A stretch of DNA of 64,000 nucleotides from Syngnathus acus. Taxonomy: Eukaryota; Chordata; Actinopteri; Syngnathiformes; Syngnathidae. Below are positions 28,009 through 39,490 of this stretch, piece after piece. Below the pieces are notes generated by a model that was not told the origin of the DNA, searched no databases, and saw only the letters and a list, made by a program, of their open reading frames with translations. Position numbers and translations under genes: made by a program. The stretch lies in NCBI RefSeq assembly GCF_901709675.1, contig NC_051090.1:7335842-7399841 (forward strand). Reading direction: 5' to 3'. Positions within the stretch are counted from its first letter, which is position 1. Every line of letters starts with the position of its first letter.

Positions 28009-29924
28009 ACTCGAAGCACACGAAAAGACATGCGCTCCGAGTTGCATCTGCAGGACATCTAACATCTAAAAAAAAAAATAGAATGTAAAGCCATTTTGTT
28101 CAGGTTTGGTTTTACTATGTTTACCAAGTGTTTTTGTATAATAACATCATCAAATGTTCTATATGCAGATATTTAAATTAGATTCTTTTTTCTTGTTTTT
28201 AGAGCCATGACAATGATATCTATCTGGTTTACATCTGAATAATTTTACCCGTCACTTACTATTAATTATCCTGAAATCTTCAACTGTCATCCAGATCAAA
28301 TATCACATGTTTAGTAATTCGACTGTACATCATTTACCACATGGTTAATATTTCAATACGTCTTCTTAGAAACCTTACCGCTTAGAAATTACGAGAAGAG
28401 TGCAAACATCCTTTCTAACGTCCTCCGATGGCCAACCTTGACTTGGAGATATGCTCGAAACATGTTCAGTCCCTCAGTCAAAGAAGATCACCTCCATATG
28501 TCAACCTGCGGTAAAAATCAATAGATGTACAGGAAATTCTGTCGGTAGGTAAGCAAAGGAGTGATGAAGACGACGCACCCCGATCCTGTCAGCTGTTGTG
28601 ACATCTGCTCTATAATATCAACATGATCTATTTTTTTCATGCATTAAAATTAACATTTAGCAGTGTCCAGATGAAGGTGATGAAACCACTCACCTTTAGA
28701 ATGTATTTAATGGTGGCTCATCGCAAGACAACATTATGTCCATCCAGTTTATATGTCCATTAGATAATAAATTAAATGATTTAGATACTGTGGAGGTCTA
28801 TAACAAAATTGTAGAGTAAACATTTCCATCTTGACAGAGGTAATAACATTTCCAATTTATATTATTACAGTGATGCATTAGCCATAATGCATTGGTTGTG
28901 TAAACAAAATTGTTTTTAATCATAGTGTCTCTAACGGAGGAATGAAGGGTTGATTGTTTTAATCACGAAACAAATTTATGGATGTACATTACGTTGAAAA
29001 TAATTTCACAATCATATTTGATTCAAATGTAAACTGGCAGTCCAGAGGACAGATAGGGATAGTCATCAATGTGAGTGTTTTTCTTTTTTTTTTTTTGAGT
29101 GAAAATGCCTTTTGTGAGCAGAAAAATGAAGAACAGTGCTATGAGCTCTCAAAGGAGAGTTTTTGCGTAGATGTTTCATCCATTAACATGGTGGAGTGGT
29201 CGAAGGTGACAGATAATACATTCGCTCATATTCTCAAACACAAGTCCATTGTAAAAAAAAAAAAAGAAAAAAATGTGCTACGCGCACTGACCACAAGATG
29301 AAAACAAGGGAAAATTTAACATTTCAAATCCTTTGTCAGTTGTCTCTCTGTGACTAATAAGAAACATTCCCCAAACCCTTTAACCAATGCACACCTTTTC
29401 TTCATTTGCAAAAATCACACGTTGGCTCTCGTCAGTAAGCTCTGCGTTGTTTTTGGAATGCTGTCTCTCTGTCTCTCTCTTATTTAAGCATGTGTGCATG
29501 GCGGTGTGACAAGACAAGAGGTTGGCACCGGAGAGGGCGAGTGACAGCACTTTAATGAAAATATCAGGGCCTCTTTCTTCCTTGTAGCTCTCCATATAAA
29601 CCTGTCACTCAGAGAGTTAGCTCCTCTTTAGATGCCGTCCTTATGGCTGCTGCTATCCCTCTTTTAGCTTTCATTTGGTGCACTTCTTAACCCTGAAAAG
29701 CAGGTCTGAGTGTTATTAACACATTCAACTCAATATGTGCTGTTAGTATGGTTCAAATTATGACAGAATGTTAAATGAAATTAATGAAAGGCATATCATG
29801 GTGTACTAGGACATCATAGTGACACGATGATAAATAATGAAATAAAAAGCCAGTGAAAGTGAGACAATGGAACGCTACTGCTCTCATTCAGATTTTTCTT
29901 TTTTTCTATGTTGGGCAGCTGAAA

Positions 29925-29974
29925 TGAGCAAATTTCCCCTTTGTGGGATCAATAAAGTTCTATTTTATCTTATC
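29925..29974 (+). mobile_element. LINE 3' tail-like remnant
   Basis: AAATTTCCCCTTTGTGGGAT followed by CAATAAAGTTCTATTTTATC. This is the conserved 3' end of several teleost LINEs (AATTTCCCC..GTGGGA..AATAAAG). The body upstream is not recognisable. Confidence 0.5.
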
Positions 29975-31280
29975 AAGTGGCGGGTGGACTTTGGCTTTCA
30001 CTGGTAACTTAAGTTACGTAATCCAACTCTTAAAAATAACATTACATGTACAAAAACACTACATTAGGGAAAAAAAATGTAATTACAGTAAAAACAAACG
30101 TTTCTCTGGAACCCGTTTTTGGTGCATATTTTGTGGGATACCAACAATTTGTTGATTGGTCGTCTGTCCCATCCAGGTATTGTTTTGTTCCATATTTTCA
30201 CCAAGGATAATAATTGAAAACTATCCTCTCATTTCCATGTATAGTATTGCTAGAGAGAAAAATATATTCACCTGATATGCATTGAATGTTCTGCTAGTCA
30301 TGCTTCTCCAAACAGTGGTTAGAAGATAACAGGCTGCTCTGCCATAGTTATACAACGACCAGTGTTTACATGAAAGTTGACTTGAAAACCTTTTTTTTGT
30401 ATCCAGTGAGTGTGGACGCAGTGAGAGACTGATGGATATCGAGAGGATGAGCGAGGAAACCAGAAGGGGAGGAAGAACTGAATCTTGGCTCATGTGTTCA
30501 CTGCTAATGGAATGCAATAAGTGTGTATATGTGTGCGCACATGTCCTTCTCAAAGCGACAGGGACTTGGTCCAGGACTGATGAGATGCTTGAGGGATAAT
30601 GCCAGCCGCCGAGTTGATATGTAATTTGGGAGAAGACTTTATGCAATTTTTTACTCATTATTCTTAATCACGTACTTCGGCGTTTTCTTCTCACTCCCTT
30701 CCCGCTCATCATAGCTTCCATTCTCTCATATCCTCAGACTGCAGGGCTGACAGAGACAAATACGAGAACCTCGACGTATGTCTACACCGGAGCGACAAAT
30801 TATTGCTGGGTATTTTTCCCCTCTACGTTTTAAAACATAACCATTGTGATTCACCCAAGCGAGTAAAATCAAGGTATTCATACTAAAAAGCCCCATGTGA
30901 CTTTATGGATAAGATATTGTTAGCTCATATCTGTTGCTTGTTATCTCTCCATGCCCTTTTTAAGTTCTTTGAATGACATTAAGACGAATAGAAAAGTGTA
31001 GGATAATACTGTGCTGCTGAAATGCAACATGTTCTTGTCTGCCTTGTAAAGTTGAGGCATTGCCAATTGACCCCACACACAAATGACAAAAAATGCCTGC
31101 AAGCTTTAATATTATTGCAAAAAAAGTACGTTTTTGCGACAAAAGAAACAAAAAATTCTGACATCTTGCTGATAAGTTTGATTAAAAACACATTTTTGTA
31201 GCTGTATTCAAATATACGTAGTAGTTTAAGAAAATTACCTCTGTGTTTGCAGGGTCAAATCCTTTCATCAGATGGAGAGG

Positions 31281-31281
31281 C

Positions 31282-31317
<36 letters not shown>
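31281..31317. repeat. (CAGA)9 microsatellite
   Basis: About nine perfect CAGA units. Confidence 0.97.
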
Positions 31318-31950
31318 CTGCTGCTCAGTTGATCGAGAGACTAATTTGTAGTTAAGAATTACAAGTAAAAGAACGCTCTTTGCATGCTGTTATTCACAAA
31401 AGGCTTCACTGAGTGGAGCAGTCAGGACTAAAGGACAACTCCAGGCCCCATCAAGGGAATAACTCATAAATATGTCACCTCTTCCGACAAGACAGGGCAG
31501 TGTACAATGTCTTTGCTGCAACTGCCTCTTTTTTTCTTGTGCAGACCTTAGACCGCAGCTTTAGTGTGTTGGCCATGCATCATTAGGCCTCGAAATGGCG
31601 GGTGCAAGAGTGCACAAGCACTGACTGGTTTACTTCTGACAGTTAGCCATGTTTTACATTAGTCACATCATTTCAGCTCAGCCCTCAAGACAGTGTAAGA
31701 AGTGATGAAAACCAAGGAAATTATTCAAAAATTATTTATGGTATCTATTTTTTTGTGCTGGGAGAATAAATTGTTTTGCATTGCTATGACAGATATCAAA
31801 TATAGAACCTGCAAGATAAAATGTCATCTGACATTGCCTTGAATGTAAACACAATTTCATAATAACTGACTGTATGTGTTTAAAATGTGAATATACATTT
31901 ATTTCCTTGACTAGGTAAATGGTTCTGGGAGGTTTGTTGCTGTATCTTCT

Positions 31951-31997
31951 CGCAACCCTCAACAAGATAATTAGTGCAGAAAATGGATGGATATTAT
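31951..31997 (+). mobile_element. Decayed LINE/SINE 3' tail
   Basis: CGCAACCCTCAACAAGATAA followed by GTGCAGAAAATGGATGGAT. It lines up with the fish tail consensus CGCGACCCT...GAGGATAAGCGG.ACAGAAAATGG. Third copy of this class in the window. Confidence 0.5.
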
Positions 31998-32714
31998 TTT
32001 GTGAAGACAAGTGCATTTCTAATGTGTTTAATGTGTGGTGCTATCACCTCTTCTTCACCTTTTACCATCAGCGCAAAGCTGTCATCACAGAAACTTTAGA
32101 GCTGTTAACACCGTGACAATTTGTTGGTTGTTGTTGGTACTGTAAGTTCCATCTGGGTAACATTTGTTTTTGTAACTCAAATTTTGTATCTGACTTTATC
32201 CCTTGAATAAGTATTTTCAGTATCTATGTACAAATTTTACAAACAATATTTTTGGAAGGACAACCCAAGGAAAATTTACATCCTTGACTAAGTTTGTGTT
32301 TTGTATTTATTTAATATATGCATTTGTTGAGTTGCACAAAAGGACAATTATAGGATAATTTAAATTATGACAGCTGTCACTGCCAAAATCCAATAATATA
32401 CTAAAACCATCCACAACATTGGAAAAAAGGAAATCACAGTTGAAAGTTGTCACAGGTGATATAGCATAATTCCTTCTGTCATTGATCATAATTAATTTGC
32501 TGCTAAATGAAGTAAAATTAAAAAAACACCCTTATCACACCACATAATAGCCATGACCTCAAAAGCAATTTAAAAAATGACACTTATAAGTTTTAATATT
32601 GAAACTTTGCTTGTAGGCAGCTGAGCGTAGCTGACAAAAAAAAATGGGTAGTTTATACTGCGAGCTTTCTGTGAGATTTTATATTGTGAGATGAGCTTTT
32701 CATTGAGTGTGTCA

Positions 32715-33290
32715 TATTTGAATAGCATTGACTGCACTTGTCCCTACAATTAATCAAAGGCTTCATAAATTTGTGCATTAATTACTACTAAGCGAGAGGC
32801 TAATGAAATGGTCCATCTCTCTCCTCATAAAGTCATAAATAGCGGTGCAGAAGATGCCATCCTTCAGGCCTAGGCATGCTAGTGTCAAAGCACTATTAAT
32901 CATCAGACTTCATGTTACTTACTCCCCAATTTGTTTTTTGTCCTTCAGTTGCGTAATGTTTACCACCAGGATAATATTTTATTCATTAATTGAGTCATAA
33001 TAATCTGTTGCACATGAATATGGCTACTGGTGCATGCTGGGTTGAAATTAGCAACTCATTGCTTGCAATATGAAGCCAGATGTTGGGCTGGTGATCAATG
33101 CAGAGCAAGTAGTGATTTCTATTGATTTAATGGTCCCAAATTAATATTTTATGACTTCAACATGTTTCGCAGTGACTTTGGAAGTGATTCAGCACTCAGG
33201 CACAAATAAGTCTGACTTGCTGTAATGTGTTCCTATGCAGGATGAAATTAGTGTAACGCTAACGAAGGTGCCGTAATTTGTTTTTTTGCG
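32715..33290. promoter_or_regulatory. Candidate enhancer block rich in ATTA and TCF-like sites
   Basis: Contains ATTAATCAAAGGCTTCATAA (TCF/LEF-type ATCAAAGG), then GTGCATTAATTACTACTAAG, AATTAATATTTTATGAC and many other ATTA cores in complex, non-repetitive sequence. It lies just upstream of SINE copy 1. Typical look of a developmental enhancer. Function inferred, not shown. Confidence 0.35.
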
Positions 33291-33485
33291 TCAGGGAGAG
33301 AAAAACAGACTCTTTGCAGTGTCATGCTGATGTTCATAGGTTGTAGCTAAGCAAATATGGATTACACAACAAAGATATTTATTTTGCAGTGGATTAGTGC
33401 GAAGCACTTTCAGAATGCTTGTTAGGGTTTACAGATTATCTTGATCGTATGATTATGTTGGAATGTAACCTGTAACAATTAACCT

Positions 33486-33795
33486 AGCTCAGTGGCCTAG
33501 TGGTAGAGTGTCCGCCCTGAGACTGGAAGGTTGTGGGTTCAAACCCCGGCCGGGTCATACCAAAGACTATAAAAATGGGACCCATTGCCTCCCTGCTTGG
33601 CACTCAGCATTAAGGGTTGGAATTGGGGGGTTAGATCACCAACTGATTCCCGAGCGCGGCACCGCTGCTGCTCACTGCTCCCCTCTCCCCCAGGGGATGG
33701 ATTAAAATCACACGGGGATGGGTTAAATGCAGAGGACAAATTTCACCACACCCAGGTGTGTGTGTGACGATCATTGGGACTTTAATCTTTAATTT
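33486..33795 (+). mobile_element. tRNA-derived SINE, copy 1 (intact-looking)
   Basis: A short interspersed retroelement, normally transcribed by RNA polymerase III and copied by a partner LINE's reverse transcriptase. The 5' 70 bases are tRNA-like. A perfect A-box match (TGGCCTAGTGG, 33493-33503) and a B-box match (GGTTCAAACC, 33536-33545) sit about 33 bases apart, as in an internal Pol III promoter. A tRNA-unrelated body follows, then a GT-rich 3' section ending in a short TTTAATCTTTAATTT-like tail. No clear target-site duplication is visible. It is identical to the inverted copy at 53726-54023 across the shared 298 bases, which implies very recent mobility. Open frames of 60-66 codons inside it are chance frames, since SINEs encode no protein. 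I recognise the body as a common percomorph-type SINE but do not assign a named family. Confidence 0.88.
33493..33545 (+). promoter_or_regulatory. Internal Pol III promoter (A and B boxes) of SINE copy 1
   Basis: A box TGGCCTAGTGG fits TRGYNNARNNG exactly. B box GTTCAAACC fits GWTCRANNC exactly. Spacing is typical of tRNA genes. The tRNA-like segment is not a functional tRNA gene: I could not fold a convincing cloverleaf with an acceptor stem, and the sequence continues into the SINE body without a terminator. The matching region of copy 2 lies on the minus strand at about 53964-54016. Confidence 0.7.
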
Positions 33796-34493
33796 AAGCT
33801 TGTCCTGTCTTAACAAAAGTAGTAGAACAAAGTGCTAAGATCTTTTGAACTGATTGACTAGCTGCAGAGGAAGCAATCAAAGTTGTTTTGTTTACACAAC
33901 GTAGTAAAAGACCCCCTGCTATGCTTTGATCAGCAGGCCAGGGGCTTCAACCCCATCCTGTCCACTCTCACCCCCACCCTGTTTCTCTCAATAAAAATGC
34001 TCCCGCAAGAGGCCTGAGTCAGACCTCATTTGATCATCACTGTACGCACAGCGACGAATGACTCTTCACCTGCAGGTGTTTCAAAGGGTATACTGTCTCC
34101 CGTGTGGTTCTTGCAAAAATAAGTTGGAGTGAGCACCACTCTAACAATGCTTAGTGTAAGTAGCCATATTTAGTTCAACTACAGCAGTGGATTGTAGCAC
34201 GGAAATAAAACTACATGTCATTTTAGTTCGCATCTCTTGCTCTATTTGCGTCATCGCTGCACATAGTGAAATGTTAATGCTGTATATGTTTAATACTATC
34301 ATGCTATCATGGAATAAAGGGCCAGAAACTCTTTTGAAATTGGCCTTGTTTACTTCTGTGTTATTTTACAAGCATTTACTTCGATGAACAGAGGCCCATT
34401 CCTAATTTCTCGGGACTTTTCCTCTTTATTTTTCTTTCACTTCATTCAAAAATATATGTTTTGCTCAAGTAATGTATTTTTATTTAAATAATA

Positions 34494-34716
34494 CAGCCAT
34501 GTCCATAAATAATGGGACATCAGCACAATCCTCATCTTTTTGGCTCCAAACACCACCGCAATGGATTTGAAATGAAATAAAACAAGGTGTGCTTGAAGTG
34601 TGGAGTTTAAGCTTTAATTTGAGGGCATTTACATCTAAATCAGGTGAAGAAATATCAACAGTTTCTATAGTATATTTGACTCACACATTTTAAGTAACCA
34701 AACGTAATGAAACAAC
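34494..34716. mobile_element. Tc1/mariner-type DNA transposon end (fragment)
   Basis: Begins CAGCCATGTCCATAAATAAT and continues GGGACATCAGCACAATCCTC, the terminal layout of a fish cut-and-paste element I recognise. The region then runs through GGATTTGAAATGAAATAAAA and TTTAATTTGAGGGCATTTAC to an inner TAACCAAACGTAATGAAACA (34695-34714), in the order typical of the left end. The element body and opposite end are not visible, because the sequence after 34716 turns into unrecognised AT-rich DNA. The assignment is from memory of the family, which could be placed in another TcMar subgroup. There is no transposase frame. Confidence 0.55.
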
Positions 34717-36209
34717 AGGAAGTTTCAAATAATATGCATTTGTTTAAAATTACAATCTTGATGAAAAATGGTGAATAGTTCATCCTTCAAATTAAAAGCA
34801 CTTGGAAGTTGAAACTAATAATTCATATCATATATGAATGTATAAATACAGTCAGAAATGTTTTAAGTTAAATTCATGTTTATTGCATTCTTTAGTAATT
34901 TCAGTTTTGATGCAGTGACTGCAAAGCTTGCCGCTCCTGTGCTCCATCCTGAATGGAGCGCAACCTGGAATCACTCAGACTGCATTAAGCATTTAAAGTT
35001 GTCACATCCCCTCCATTAAGCCAAGCACATCAACCATAATCTGATGCTGAATTTGAGAGATGAGGATGAAATGAAGTGTGTCAAATGTAGTAACAACAAC
35101 CTCATTGGGGATGCAGTTGCAACCATATATGACACATTTTTCTAAAACTTCATTTTCTTGTGATTGATATCAGATAACAACAAAACGGAAAGTCAAGACT
35201 GGCAGATTTGGCATTTTATTAAGGGCAATACATATTTGTGGGGCTATTTTTTCAAACTAGCTCCTTATTTTTACACTTGTGTGACAGTTAAAGAATAAAT
35301 TGCCTGTACTTTGTTGAGTTGCGTGACTGTGAGTTTGCCAAGAAGATCCTCTGGCATCGACTACAATTCGCTTTTATGATAGTGTTTCATTTGTGGCCCA
35401 CGTTTATACATATAGATACTCTGCATGTCTCCAGAGTTCTCTGGTAGGAGGTACATGACTTAGCGTGAATGCAAGTGGTTTTAAAACAACCCACCAAGTC
35501 ATTCAAAAAAGATTGTGATTACTTTGATTTTAAAAGGTCACTATCTATGATGCCCTTTCAAGGCTCACCTGAATTCTGCTCAATTCTCAACTTTCAAATG
35601 CATCCATCTCCCTAAAGAATTTTATAATTTTTTTTATCTCACAAGGAGACAAAAACTGAATAGACGGGATACAGAGAACAAATTCCTTGGTTTCTTGAAG
35701 TATTTGTATGGCGAGAGATCGTACAAAACCACTAAAAGAATATTTGGAGAGAATGCTGTGCGGGTGGTCCTGCTGGTACTCTGCTAAAAAGCTTTGACAC
35801 AATAAATTATTTAATGCAAAGAATAATCCAGCAAAAAAATAAAGGAGTATAAGAAAAGAAAAAAAAAGTCATATGGCTACATTATTATTGGAGTTCAGTT
35901 TCGGCAGGGTGTCTAATGTTCCTCGTCCAACAGCCTTTGTTCCCATGCCATTTTTTCTCTTAATATAACTCAAAGAACATTAATCAGGTTCTTAATAGAC
36001 CACACTCTGGCCAAACATGCCAAAGCGGTTTATAACGGCCATGTGGTCCTGAGAGCTGTTTTAAGCCACAGACGTCCAAAATAAAACTCTTTACCCACAT
36101 GAAATGGTTGAAAGATTGGCAATCTAGTCATGTATTTTGGAGGACCTGGAAAAAATGGACATTATAGAGGGTGTCCTTTTGTGAGCTGGGTCTAGTGTCC
36201 AATAGCGTT

Positions 36210-36560
36210 ACAGTGAAACCAGATGTAAGTACAGCAAGATCCGCTGCTATCTGTCCAAGCGAGTCAATGGGTGGTGTGGCGGACACCACGAGGTTGCACT
36301 CTGAAGATCAATCGCAAGCATGTGGTGAGTAAAAACCCCAGGAAGTGTGCCGTTGGCCTCACATCATAATGATCAAAGTGAAATGTTTGCTGACTGGAAT
36401 CAATAAGCAACGGGGGCCCTGGAAATTGCGATTAAAGATCCCTATTGATTAGCAGCAGTCATTCAGTGATAGCAACTAGACTACCAGACCTCCAACAATG
36501 TTGAATTTCCTGGGCTAATATGACTCTTTTGAGAGATTATCTTTGTCCAACCTGTTTAGG
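36210..36560. promoter_or_regulatory. Candidate enhancer block
   Basis: Contains ATAATGATCAAAGTGAAATG (TCF/SOX-like), GGAATCAATAAGC, and GCGATTAAAGATCCC followed by TATTGATTAGC in low-repeat sequence. Inference only. Confidence 0.28.
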
Positions 36561-36704
36561 GTCACTCCTATCTAAACCATGGTTATAATAAACCTCAAGA
36601 GATGATCAAAAATGCAAAATTTTGGTTTGGTTTTAATAATAACAACCAGGCAAGACATGTTAAATAGGCCACTATTCAAGCAGGCATATTCAAGTACTTT
36701 TTTT

Positions 36705-37055
36705 TCCCAGACTGATACCAGTCTGAGCATTCACGCTTGAGTATTTACAGATACTGATACCAAGTACAGAAACCACCAGCACTTTTGATTAATAAAATTT
36801 CAATGAACGCAATTACAGATAAAAATCTTTGCAGCTTTCTGAAGCACATGATACACTAATGCGTCAAACTACTGCTGTGTGGCACCAACTATTGCCAATC
36901 AAGACTTATGCAATATCAGCTGTAATTTTAACTTTTTTTTACCTTTAGCATCGGTGGCTGCTATCGGCAGCCTTTAGGATTACCAGATACCTTGACATAA
37001 AGTAAGTATAAGCCCGATACAGATGGCTGGTATCTGTGGTTTCCCATCTCTAATT
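36705..37055. repeat. Possible decayed DNA transposon rich in GATACC motifs
   Basis: Repeated GATACCA/ACTGATACC/GGTATC strings sit at both ends (36708-36765 and 36985-37040), with a perfect 7-bp stem hairpin at 36708-36725. The block ends TTTCCCATCTCTAATTT. The layout is like fish elements whose ends carry GGTATCGGTATC-type sequence. No transposase seen. Confidence 0.3.
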
Positions 37056-39229
37056 TCAAGCAGTGGTGATTCTGCTGGAGAGGCCGGCAAGGTCCAGCAA
37101 AGAAAACTGTTTAGGTTGTATATTTGATATAGAGAGGTTATTTAATTGTTAATTTGCTGTATGTAATAAAACTTGCCAATTTTCCTAAAGACCAATGCGC
37201 ATCATGAATGCCGTAAAATGTAAAAATATATTTGTGACAAAACTTTGGAATGCTTGTCAAAGCAGGACTTCGGACTCCCTTTATAAGAATATTTTTAACT
37301 TGATGATGGGCACTCTAATCAGGTCCACATACTTGAAGACATGTCATCATAAAATATCTGTTACATCTATTCACAAAAAGACATTCCCAGATCTTTTCCT
37401 GACTCGTGTTGCTTCCGCTGGGCAGAAGATTGGTGGAGTTGGAAAAGCGCTCTCATCAGTGAGGAAACTTTTTCTCAACAGGGTATCGTATCTCAGTAAA
37501 TCCCAGAAGTTAATGACCACTGTGCCACAGAGGACTCTTCTGTTTTGCACCAGATGCTAGATTTTTGGAATTCCCCAGATTCGAACAGCACTTTTCCAGC
37601 TTGAGTCCCAGGTTGAATGCAGCATCTCATTAGCCCCGCTCACTGATAGAGTGTGACAGGCATGAAACCTGACACCAGCTGCAGACTTCCACTGTACATT
37701 TCATCGGGTTTTCTATAATGATAGAAAAATGGCTTCCCACATTTGTGATTGTTATTCCTTTTAGCTTGCAAGTGAAATATGTGCCTTTTCAACTCAATAA
37801 TGTACTACAAAAAAAGTCAAGTTTGAAGTGGTTCCGTGAAAAAATAGTATATAAGTTTAACCACTATAAACTAAAAAAAATTAAAAAGCAGTGCCATTTG
37901 CATTTTTTTGGGGGGGGGTCTCATCTTATGAGTAGGGATCTATAATGTGAAATTTTATCGCTCAAGAATCTTTTTAACAACAAGAATAAAGCAAGTAAGT
38001 TTCTATAATACAGCAGAACACTTTATTTTATATGCTGTTGGATTTGGTCCACAATTTAGGGAGCGCTATCTGCGCCTCACGGCAAAAGCCATTGCCAATC
38101 ACCTGTTATCCAATTTACTCACTGCGTGCTCGTTTAATTTCTTCAGATTTAGGAAAATGCAAAGACACTGAAGCAGAAATTAGACTTACACAGGTTGGTT
38201 GAGTTCAATCACAATTCTTGTTAAGAAAGCTCTGTTTTCAGGAAAGTACAATACAGCGCTGGGCCTTTCAAGAGCAGAAAGTCTCCATTCAGAAAAGGCA
38301 ACGTTCAAGGTTCTTTGGTCGGCTTATATTCAGTTGCACAGGCCGGTGTGGGGCGAGTTTGATGGGTGATGAGTCGTTGGGGTGGGGCGAGTTCGCAGTA
38401 GAGTTTGATTCCATGGGAGTGGGTGCTGGTTATGGACGATTCGGTGTGTGTGTGGGGGCTGTTGTCTTCCATCCCGTCTTTCGGCCTTGGTGATCATCTT
38501 TGGCCGAGTCCTTGGCTGTCTCCCTCTGGCACCAGCTGGTTTTTATCTCCAAGTGACCTTCCTGTAAACATTCTCCTCCATCCTTGCACATATACTGTCG
38601 TACCTCATTCTTTCAATTTTGTCATTTTGTACGAATTTATGTGAGCTTTTTGGCTGTCACATCATTAATCTATTACTGTTCCCTGACTATGCAAAGTTAG
38701 TTCTTTTGATACACCATGTCTTTGCTCACATCATTATATTCTTAGTTTAATCATGCTTCCCACCATATCTTTTCTTTGTTAGGCAAAATATTTCCCTCTG
38801 TGCAGAGCGTTCAGTAGTAATCGAAAAGCTGGCGTCCCGCATTAGGCGACATATGACGTTTAATCAAAACACAAGATATAATCAAGTACTGAACGGTCAA
38901 GACGACTCTGGCCGTGTCCATGATTTAGAGAAAAAACATCAGGCATGCATTACACAGTTCCTTAAGGGTCATTAAGCTATTTAGGCAACATATCAAAAGA
39001 CATTTATTTTGCAGTGCACAGAAATACATATTGAATCGTGAAGTTGTAGCAACCTCTGTTATTATCTTATATCAAAGAATGTCTAGTTATGTCTTCTTTA
39101 TTGCTTGACTCCATGAATATACTTGTCTGCTTATATACTTTATCCAAAGAGATGTGAGCGTATCTGTTATTGTGGCTAGGCGGGTTTTGTGTCTTTTGAC
39201 CCTATTCCTTCAATGCATATACCATATGT

Positions 39230-39490
39230 AACTCAATTGTGTTATTTATCCTCCCCTCTACTTTGGATGGGCACCAAGGTGTCCATGGCCTGACACAAAC
39301 AAATTGTTGCGACAACAAGGAACACCTGGACAAGACACGTGGCTGAGGGAGACGTTTGGACGACACAAGGGAAAAAAAATGATAAGCATAGGTGGAAAAA
39401 AAAATAGACCTAATGAACAAGACAAGACAAAAAATGAAACAGAATTCAAACAAACACTCGGATCAGGACAATGACAAATGTCAAACAAGG
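39230..39490. repeat. Dispersed purine-rich repeat, copy B
   Basis: Shares GAACACCTGGACAAGAC, ACACAAGGGA and a downstream ATCAGGACAATGACAAATG segment, in the same order and orientation, with the block at 16840-17165. Strongly diverged. No coding frame. Confidence 0.45.

Larger units (their letters stand above)
21264..33485. other. Non-coding, no gene found
   Basis: Unique sequence with several enhancer-like blocks named separately, the LINE tail at 29925 and the CAGA array. The 145-codon minus-strand frame at 30221-30658 has no recognisable domain, so I do not call it a gene. Confidence 0.65.

Noticed and set aside
30221-30658. 145-codon minus-strand frame, the longest in the window
   Set aside because: No recognisable domain, no Kozak or splice context and low-complexity Ser/Leu stretches. 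Frames of this length are expected by chance in 64 kb.
33486-33560. Functional tRNA gene
   Set aside because: A and B boxes are present, but no acceptor stem closes and the sequence runs on into the SINE body.
33508-33816. 60-66 codon frames in the SINE, repeated exactly at 53742-54040
   Set aside because: Identical peptides arise because the SINE DNA is identical. SINEs do not encode proteins.
37195-37560. 121-codon plus-strand frame
   Set aside because: Composition follows the local AT-rich DNA and no motif is recognised. It would need conservation evidence.
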